From: Nautilus pompilius
Lineage: Eukaryota > Mollusca > Cephalopoda > Nautilida > Nautilidae
Reading direction: 5' to 3'
Assembly (NCBI GenBank): GCA_018389105.1
Contig: JACATO010002136.1
Span: 682,001 to 746,000, forward strand
DNA length: 64,000 nucleotides
Part shown: positions 53,552 to 61,442 of the stretch, in pieces
Numbering within the stretch: position 1 is the first letter of the stretch
How the letters are laid out: each line of letters starts with the position of its first letter
Program-made: the position numbers and the translations under genes
Notes under the pieces: generated by a model
Database searches by the model: none
What the model saw: only the letters and a program-made list of their open reading frames with translations
What the model was told of the DNA's origin: nothing

Positions 53552-55638
53552 CACTGGTCAACAAAATCTAACCTTTTCTGAGTATTTTTTTTACGCCGAA
53601 TTCAAATCTGTTTTTAAAATTTTTCTATATCATGGTTTTCAAGTTACAGAGGAATCAATTTTTACAAAAAGTGTACAATAGTACATTCATAAATAAGGTT
53701 TTTATTGCACTTAGGAGAGGTACAAAGTTAGTTTAAAAATGTACAATGTATGTTTTTCGCCTATATTTCACCTGTGGAACATATCTCTTTAGTGTCTAGC
53801 AATAGTCCACCAACATGGAGGGGCTCCACTTTCCCTGGTACCGCTTTTCCATGTCCATAATGTCCTACTGGAATCATTCTCCCTGCTCATCACTGACTTC
53901 CCCGAGATTTTTTGGGGAAAAATCAAGGTGTGAGTCTATTAAATGGATTTTTAGACTCATTTTGCACCCAAGAGCTTTGTATGAAGTCAGCAGGTGTTCT
54001 ACAACATTGCGGTAGTTTCTGCTTTGTGATTCCCCAAAAAATCAGCTGCAAATTCTTTTAAAGGACAGCCATGCAGTTTTTTTTTTTTCACATTCATTAA
54101 GCTGTTCATCAAAATGTTCATCACGAATAAGTTCCCTGATCTGGAGTCCAACAAAAATACCCTCCTTTTTTTGCATCACTGATCTTGGGGAACTTATTCG
54201 TGATGTAGGTGAATCCAGGGCCAGTTTTATCCATTGCTTTGACAAAGTTCTTCATTAGCCCCAGTTTAATGTGCAAATCAGGAAGATAAATTTTTTTAGG
54301 ATCAACAAGTGGAGGGTTGATGATATTCATCTTCCCTGGGGTCAGTGATTTTCGTTCTGGCCACACTTTTTGTTCGTTATGGTTTCATTTTGTCTCTGCT
54401 GTCCCACTTGCAGAGGAAAGAGCAATACTTGGTGTAACCAAGTTGCATTCCAAGCAGCAGTGCCACAACTTTTAGGTCACTGCATATATTCCATTTAAAT
54501 TCCCCATACTTGATTTTTTTCCAACATAAACTTCATGTTATCATACAGTTCCTTCATGTCGGCTGCGTAAGCCACAGGAATAGAGGGGAACTTATTGCCG
54601 TTGTGGAGTAGAATGGCTTTTGTGCTTGCTTTCGATGAGTCGATGAACAAGCGCCACTCATCTATGTTGTATTCATGGCCGAGTTCCGCCATTACAGAAC
54701 AAATGTCATTACCATACACCATACCATTTTCAACGGAGAAATAACCTTTAAAAACTTCATGCCGACAACAATAAAAACAAACTTTAGTTTCCTTATGGAG
54801 ATAATTCCACCCTTTTAACCTGGAGGTCAGCTTTCTGCTTAGCCAAATCTAAATTGCAAATGAGATCATTCAAGTTCTTCTTGAGTCATGAAATATTGTT
54901 CATTTGAAGAATGGCTTGGTTAAAATGTTGGATCCATATTGTCCTCTACTTGATGTGCTTTCTCATCACCAGACTCATCGTCACTCAGTGTCATTTTGTT
55001 TGGAGGCTCTGGCACAGGTAATTCCTGACTGTGAGGTACTGGCCTCATAGCAGATGGTAAATTAGGATACTTCACAGTATGTTTGGTTCTTGATTATATA
55101 CCCTTTATATCTGTCAGGCAGAAGTAGCAATCTGATGCATGATCTTTGGGTTCTCTCCAAACCATAGGAACAGCAAAAGTCATATGAGATAAACCTCTTG
55201 CCCATTGTGTGAGACACGTGACACATTGATGATGACAAATATGGGGCGCCCAACTTTTATCCTGGTCACCCACTTTACAGAAAAAGTAATGCTCATAACA
55301 GTTTTTAATGAGAGGTGTGAGAGAACATTTTTGGGATTTGAATGTCACATTACCACAGATGTAGCAGAAAGAATTTGGACTATTCAGTTTCTGGCATTAT
55401 AATGGTGGATGAGTGTTACTCACAGCACGGTAAGGATCTGAAAGTACAATGGATATATTATTATTGACAGGAAACGGAAATAAGTACAAAGATACAAACC
55501 AGGAGAAGTAGTTGGAGGCTTCCCACCCCTTCAGCCCTGGGATACAGACAAATTCTGGAAACATATTTGAATTCACCATGCAAAAGCACATAAGAAATAG
55601 TAATTTGTGTGTAAATAAAAAATCTTTGTTGACCAGTG
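53552..55638 (-). mobile_element. 2.09-kb TIR element encoding an uncharacterised invertebrate protein family
   Basis: Perfect 14-bp inverted ends, CACTGGTCAACAAA, are flanked by TAA on both sides (53549-53551 and 55639-55641). The minus strand carries one degraded gene, in order: FCYICGNVTF (CxxC), GDQDKSWAPHICHHQCVTCL, FAVPMVWREPKDHASDCYFC, EWRLFIDSSKASTKAILLHN, CSDLKVVALLLGMQLGYTKY then CSFLCKWDSRD, LPDLHIKLGLMKNFVKA, and near the end DMEKRYQGKW and VDYCWTLKR. Stops and frameshifts break it in several places. I recall the same family as repeated uncharacterised proteins in many invertebrate genomes. The CACTG ends with a 3-bp duplication suggest a CACTA/EnSpm-like element, but the superfamily is not established. 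Confidence 0.75.
54119..54205. repeat. 18-nt perfect inverted repeat within the TIR element gene
   Basis: CATCACGAATAAGTTCCC at 54119-54136 recurs inverted at 54188-54205 with a 51-nt spacer. On the coding (minus) strand the arms encode different family motifs (YITNKFP and RELIRDE). Confidence 0.85.
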
Positions 55639-56241
55639 TAATCATTCATAAAAATATAGCTAAAATAGATAGTCATGCCAAACAATCAGCTATAACAATA
55701 ATTAATGCTCCTATGCTTGGATATTTATTATACTGCTACAGCATGCAATCGTGGTTTTCAACATTTTGAACGATTTCATTTAGATAGTCTTTGTATCCTG
55801 ATGCTCCTGGCATTTCAGTTATCATACTTCTCACATGCGAACAGTATGTTAGCCTGTTTTTGACTGTCTTGCTTTTTGTTTTAATTGACAAAATCTTGTT
55901 TATCTAATATTTTTATACTTGCAGAAAAATGCTTCTCGTGATGAATTATTTAATGTTGCAAAACAGTAAAAACTCATTATAGCAATTAATTTAATGTTTA
56001 AAACTATGATTGGTGTGTGACCTTGGTATTTTGAGGATATGTGCAAAGCATGATACCATTGGCTTTTGTTTTTCCTTTTCACTAATTAACTTAATGCATT
56101 GAAATTTTTATTTACACTGACACTAGATAACTCTAAATGTATAGATGAATACTCTCATTAAAAAAATAATTACATCAAGCACAATTATATATATATATAT
56201 TTTTTTTTTTTTTAAGATTAGCTGTATTATTTATTTTTAAG

Positions 56242-56390
56242 GGTGTGTGCCATGCAAGGGAAAGAAAAAGCAGTTGTCTCAAAGTTTGCTCTGCACTTTA
56301 AGCAGAGTACAAAATCTTCAAGATGAGCATGATTCTTCATCAAGAGGTGGTAGCAACAACAGCAGTCAAGGAGATGGCTGCTGGCACAGA
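56242..56390 (+). CDS. KMT2E: KMT2E/SETD5-type gene, first coding exon (CDS 56323-56390)
   Basis: An exon with acceptor TTTTTAAG at 56241 and donor ACAGA|GTAAGT at 56390. Translation starts at the ATG at 56323 (context CAAGATGA, A at -3) and gives 22 codons, MSMILHQEVVATTAVKEMAA then GT, plus two bases of a split Asp codon. The split codon joins in frame to the exon at 60300. The product resembles the vertebrate KMT2E/SETD5 amino terminus, which begins MSI and carries EMAAGSEPES. The 81 nt before the ATG are 5'UTR and contain a short upstream ORF. Another frame is open across the whole exon, but it does not fit the phase of the next exon and looks like no known protein. The small coding part means the start is supported by homology and splice phase, not by length. 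Confidence 0.87.
56252..56326 (+). promoter_or_regulatory. 24-codon upstream ORF overlapping the KMT2E start (ATGA)
   Basis: In the 5'UTR part of the exon, an ATG at 56252 (G at -3) opens a 24-codon frame. It ends at TGA 56324-56326, inside the main initiation codon, giving the overlap ATGA. This arrangement could limit main-frame initiation or allow termination-coupled reinitiation. It is seen in sequence only; its translation is inferred and depends on the upstream exon structure. Confidence 0.5.
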
Positions 56391-57199
56391 GTAAGTTGAT
56401 AAAACCTTTGTGATTGTTATTTGTAGTAGAGAAAATTTGCAGACTAAAAACGAAGAATTTCTTGTGCAGAGATTTTAACTTGTGCTCTCATTTGACCATT
56501 GCTTAATTTTCATATATTTTTTAATTAAAGTATTTTAATAGAAATATAAATACCTTGTGATAGAATTTTTTTTCATTAACAGTTTTGCTTGAATTACAGT
56601 TTTTTAAATTATTTTTCCCAAAGCCTACTTAGAGAAGGGTTCTATTGAGGGGGGGCCTTAGGAAAAGTTCGTGGCTAATTTGAATGTTCAGAAGACAGAC
56701 AAAATAAAATAATTACTGTGTAAGGTTAAAGTGTTTAAGCAAAAAGTCTCTTGAATGTTGTTGTTTAAATGTGAATTAGATTAAGTTTTTTAAAAAAATT
56801 GTCTGTTTCTGTTAATACTTGAATGTGACATTCTTTGTGGTTTGAATAATCTAAATTTAAAATAATAACAAAACTTGTAGCAATTTTTATGTTTATTTCC
56901 CCAATTTAGTTTTAAAAAATTTTTAACTTATTTCTCATCATTAATCCTTTCTGGAGCAAGTTAGCTGCTTTTGCTTTATACTATAAATAGCACATACACA
57001 CAAGAGTTTGTTGTATACAATATCTTTCCTCTGTCTACATTTATTACTTTGTTTTGCTGCAAAAGTGTACCTACCTGTGCAATCTCTGTAGTGATCAATT
57101 TCATCTACAATATGCTGCCTAATATGGAATCATTTCCTTCTGATGATATAGTGGTTTTGAGCATGTGTGCCTCAGATTTCTTTCTCATTTAGCTGATTT

Positions 57200-58139
57200 A
57201 CATTGATTCAGACAAGTCATGGAATGCATCTGATGTCAACAGCAACAAGGAAGATAGCAAGAAGAGAGTTATTGAGTGAAGTTCAGATCATTTGTGACTG
57301 ATCAATGTGCTGCTGATGATGCCAAGCCAGTTAACTGCTTTTATCAACTCATCCTGGAAGATTTTTTTTAGGCCAACCAGTACAGTGTGCAATGCAGGGG
57401 GCAAAGCAGGTAGCCACACTAGACTACACCTAGATTGACACCACCACCAAGGAGATAAAGGCTTTTATGGCAGCAAATATCTCCATATACCTGAATTCCA
57501 TTGTATCCATCAACAATTTTTTGGAGTGTATACAACAAATTGAATGTGGCAGGGGTGTCAAAGGTCATGACACAAGAGATTTAAAAAAGTGAATCACTAT
57601 TGATACCTTTGTGGCAACAATCAGGCATTTATCTGCCTCTGATAATCCTAACAAAGGTTGACCATTGAAAATTAAATCTCATTGATGTAGCCTCCTGAGA
57701 CAAAGTGATAGGTACTCCCTGACAATCAATGCCATTACATCCTGGCAAAGATAGAGGAGAGAAAGAAGACTTTGTGCTGATTGTGCTCCAGCAGTGGTTG
57801 CAAAGCCTTCCCTGTGCAGGCTGGGATGCTTCACTGCATGTTAGTGGACAGTGACTGCAACAGTGAGTGACCACTTCCTGGAAGTGAGTGATTTTACTTT
57901 ACATTTTCTACTTTCTGCATGATAAATTCAATTATTTCTTTTCGCTTTTCTGGACATATTTCCTTTTCATTTGGATTACTGAATTGTGTGCAAAGTCATT
58001 TATGCTTTTTGAGGCATTCCATGACTGCTTGGCATGTTTTCTAATAACTTAATTCAGATGGGTGCATTTTGTGCATCCACCTTTCAAATTGTCTCCCTTA
58101 TATGCATGCAAAATCCAGAATTGTCTGCTCCAAAAAGGA
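57200..58139 (+). mobile_element. piggyBac-derived copy C
   Basis: Plus strand: TKEIKAFMAANISIYLNSIV, then ATIRHLSASDNPNKG, resemble the piggyBac segments around the family EIKAFIGLxI and RxLHFxDN motifs. The 3' 240 bp is homologous to the non-coding tail of copies A and B, and the element ends at TTAA (58140-58143). It retains coding sequence missing from A and B, so it is closer to a parental form. Its left end is undefined. Confidence 0.5.
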
Positions 58140-58677
58140 TTAAAGTAAAAGAACTTCTCTCAGAATGTTAGTCGTTAATTCAAGGATAAAACATTGAAAT
58201 TACTGATTATTTGCAGCTGAATTAAATTAATCTATGACTTAAATATTTTTTTCATGAGTATAATCTAATAAAATGCTTTCAAATTTTCTGGGATATAAAA
58301 GAAAAAAATATGATAAATTCATAAGGAGCTACTTAAGGTCTTTAAATGAAAATCCTAAGGATCCTCTGATAAAATTTAGAATTTTCAATGCTTCTGGGAA
58401 TGTCAATCCTGCTATTCAATATGGTTGTGTAGTGACCTGTTTCCACTAAGGGAATGTTCATTTCTATATTGTTAATATCTGCTTTTCATAAAAAAAAAAT
58501 TGTTAGATGAAAAGAAACTTCCATCCTGTCATGCACATTCACAACTATTTGGATTAACCACAAAGGATGAGCACTTATAGGAGAGAACAGGGTTCCTTCA
58601 TTTCAAGATGAAAGGAAAAAAATAACTGCTTAATTTGGGTTTCATATACAGTTGGCTGTAAGATGTGGAATCTGTTA

Positions 58678-59959
58678 GGTTGTTACAAAAATTTTGTCAG
58701 TTTTTTTTTTACTGCAACATTGAGACTTCATATCGTTGCAGAATGTGAAGTTTATTAATCAAAGTAAGTTCCATTACAATCAGTACACTTCTGCCAACAA
58801 GTTACAAGCACGTTTATACCATTTTGATAAGAATCTGCATTTCTGGAGTCAATAAACTGTTGCAAGGCAGTTTCAGTTGCTGTTTGGTTGGAAAAGGATT
58901 TCATAAGGAGGAAGCTGTCAAGGTGTTTGAAAAGGTGGTAGTCTGTGAGAGAAAGGTCTGGTGCATAGGCTTGGTGAGGGTGAATTTCGTACCTCACCGT
59001 GTTCAGTTTCTGAAGAGTCACTTTTGCAACACGAGGAAGAGCATTGTTGTGGAGCAGGATTGAGCCTCTTCAATACACCAATGACGGCTGTCATTGGTTG
59101 AGTTTCTGATGAACAACGTTCAATTCACGACAGTATCTTTCAGTTGTGATGGTTTCACCAGGTTGAAAGATGCTATAGTGGATGACACCAGTTTCAGTCC
59201 ACCAGACAGTGACCATGACCTTCTTTGGATAGAGGCTGGGTTTTGGAATGTGGTTGGGTGCCTTGTCTCTGTTGAGCCACAGTGCTATTCATTTGCGATT
59301 GTTGTAAAGAATCCATTTTTCATCACATGTATGATTCAGTCAAGAAATGGGTCATTTTTTTTTTTCTTATGACAACCAAAGAGCAGATCTCCAATTGACG
59401 ATTTTGTTGTTGTTCATTCAACTCATGAGGCACCTACTTGTCAAGCCTTTTCACCTTGCCAATTGTGTCAAGATGCTGGGAAACAGCTGCACTGCTTACA
59501 TCAAGCTCTCCAACAATTTCTTGCTCTGCTTTTCTTGGATCGGATTCAAATGAGGCTTTCAGACGGTCATCATCACAGCTGGAAGGACGTCCGCTACGTT
59601 CCTCATCTACAAGGCTCTCATCTCCTGATTGAAACTTTGCAAACCATCACTGTACTGTGCGCTAATTAGCTGTGTCCTTGCCCCATGCTGGCTTAATGTT
59701 ACGAGTTGCCCCGCTCGCTTTGTGGCCTGGTTTGAACTCGTGAAGCGAAATGGCATGAAAAACTTTCCTATCCACACTTCACTCAGAACGTGAAACAATT
59801 ATCCATTTTATGATTTTTGAAAAGGTAGGTTTTGCATAATGTATGCCAAAGCACACGCTACAAAACAATAGATAACTTATCTACATACACCTTAACAAGC
59901 ATGCAAGAAATGAACCCCAAATTAACATAATATAAAAACCAACAACTTTTGTAATGACC
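58678..59959 (-). mobile_element. Full-length but inactive mariner, 1282 bp
   Basis: The ends GGTTGTTACAAAAATTTTG and, inverted, GGTCATTACAAAAGTTGTTG are flanked by TA on both sides. The length is that of a complete mariner. The minus strand encodes SAQYSDGLQSFNQEMRALVD (N-terminal region), SGRPSS, DKWVPHELNEQQ and, at the C-terminus, HQAYAPDLSLTDYHLFKHL, which is the third-Asp signature (family YSPDLAPSDYHLF). It ends NGTYFD. Stops at several points, including in the first-Asp to second-Asp region, show it is dead. Confidence 0.88.
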
Positions 59960-60299
59960 TAATACATTTTGGGGAAATAACGAAAATGAACAGCACATCT
60001 ATATGCATTAAATACTATATTCTGTTATTTAAGATATAGTACAAAAGAAAGTGTTTGTGAGACAGAAGATCTGCACACTAGTTACCTGAAAAGACTATTA
60101 TATTAAATAGATGACTAGTATTTTTGATTAATAGTTGGAATGAGTGTAATTAAGTAAAATCTTGTGCACTTTCTAATTCATTAAGAGAAAGAATTGACCA
60201 ACTGGCACTGATAAGATACTGCAGGAACTTATTAAAGTGGAAATATTTTCTTTACGTGTTGCACTGTCTTGACTGCATGTTTCATTTCTTGCCTTTCAG

Positions 60300-60390
60300 C
60301 CCTGATTCCACAGATGCTGCAGTGGCTCCAGAAGAAGTTTACCGTCCACCACCACAAACTTATCCTGGCTGTTTTGGACTTCCCTATCAA
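60300..60390 (+). CDS. KMT2E: KMT2E/SETD5-type gene, second coding exon
   Basis: A 91-nt exon bounded by the acceptor GCCTTTCAG (ending at 60299) and the donor CAA|GTAATG (60391). The first base completes the split Asp codon from the previous exon. Thirty codons follow, including DPDSTDAAVAPEEVYRPPPQ and the ending CFGLPYQ. The ending matches the family segment GLPYADHNYG, whose second half is supplied by the next exon. The region is proline-rich and probably disordered, upstream of the PHD finger. Exon phases are 2 in, 0 out. Confidence 0.9.
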
Positions 60391-61245
60391 GTAATGTTTA
60401 ATAATCTGATAAATGAATTTTTAAAATTTATAGTTTTACTTACCTTACATACTGAATACTGTTACTTATTTTTGAGCAGGTTGTGCTGCACACTAAATAT
60501 TTTATGATGTCCAAAGAAAAAAATGTATAATATTTGTTTTTAAAATGCACTATTTTTGTTACTTGATTTATCTTCATAATGCATTTCCTGACTTATTAAG
60601 AATAATTTATATTCCTCAGTTTCCACGATGATACTTGTTAATAGTGTGCTGTCATTGGATATCTTTATTTTGTTTGTTGGATTTTAATAAAGAATTGTTT
60701 TTTACAGGCATATCTTATGAGCAGCAAAAAGTTTTTACAAATTCATGACTTTTTAATCTTCATGTTTATTGATCTGTTTTCTATCGTCTAAATTTTCTGC
60801 TAATTTTTTCTCTGTTATTCAGCCCTTTTACTGTTATGGTACTTAAAAACAACTTATTTGCATTGGCATAAAGAGTTTCATAAAAACCAGCACTTCAACA
60901 AATGAAGTTACTAAATTTTCTGGGCAGTATATATATTTTTCATGAATGCAAGGTTTTTCCATGTTTTTAGTAATTTAAGAATTAAAAGTGAAAAAGCAAG
61001 CAAAAAAAAAAAAACCAATGAATATTTTGGTTATTGTCTTGTATTTTGATAATCTGATAAATGATTCTGTGTGGGTATTCAGTTAAAACTGTTTGAAATT
61101 GCTACAACTGATGTGATTGTGTTAGTATTAGACATAAAGATTATTTGGTTAGTTAGGACAATTGGTCCAAATACTAGTTTATAATAATAGTAATTTTAAA
61201 TGCACCATTTGATGCTCTTAGGTAGCTTGAATATCTATATTACAG
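60391..61245 (+). other. KMT2E intron 3 (855 bp)
   Basis: A short AT-rich GT-AG intron. No repeat or other feature was recognised. Confidence 0.9.
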
Positions 61246-61442
61246 GACCATAACTATGGTGCACCACCCCCTCCTACACCACCTCAGTCACCCACACCAT
61301 GCAAAATTAATGGCCATGTTGAAATTGACGTTTCCACCATAACAGTCATATCCAAGGATGCTGTTGTAGATGACAGCATTACAAGATGCATATGTGAATT
61401 TCAACATGATGATGGTTATATGATCTGTTGTGATAAGTGCAG
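61246..61442 (+). CDS. KMT2E: KMT2E/SETD5-type gene, third coding exon with first half of PHD finger
   Basis: A 197-nt exon between the acceptor ATTACAG (61245) and the donor GCAG|GTAAGT (61443). It begins [18 protein letters not shown], the diagnostic proline-rich motif of KMT2E (MLL5), and ends [20 protein letters not shown]. That ending is the first half of the PHD zinc finger, with ligand pairs CxC and CxxC. In KMT2E this PHD finger reads H3K4me3 and precedes a SET domain regarded as catalytically weak or inactive. SETD5 lacks the PHD, so the product is closer to KMT2E in architecture, although invertebrates probably have one gene co-orthologous to both. The exon ends in phase 2 and the rest of the PHD, usually starting WQHIDCMG, is not seen before 64000. 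Confidence 0.94.

Larger units (their letters stand above)
30405..56241 (+). other. KMT2E intron 1 (25.8 kb, inferred)
   Basis: The interval between the probable non-coding first exon and the first coding exon. 31200-37100 is AT-rich with homopolymers and no recognised element. From 37.1 kb on it is a dense set of degraded DNA transposons, listed separately. 46950-47570 and 49810-50690 show nothing recognised. The left boundary depends on the inferred exon 1 donor. Confidence 0.55.
56391..60299 (+). other. KMT2E intron 2 (3.9 kb)
   Basis: GT-AG intron between the first and second coding exons. It carries a piggyBac-type copy (57200-58139) and a decayed mariner (58678-59959). 56391-57190 holds only AT-rich sequence. 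Confidence 0.87.

Noticed and set aside
56242..56390. Second open frame across the KMT2E exon (CVPCKGKKKQLSQ...)
   Set aside because: It leaves the exon in phase 0, whereas the next exon needs two carried bases. The ATG frame at 56323 matches the known amino terminus and the correct phase.
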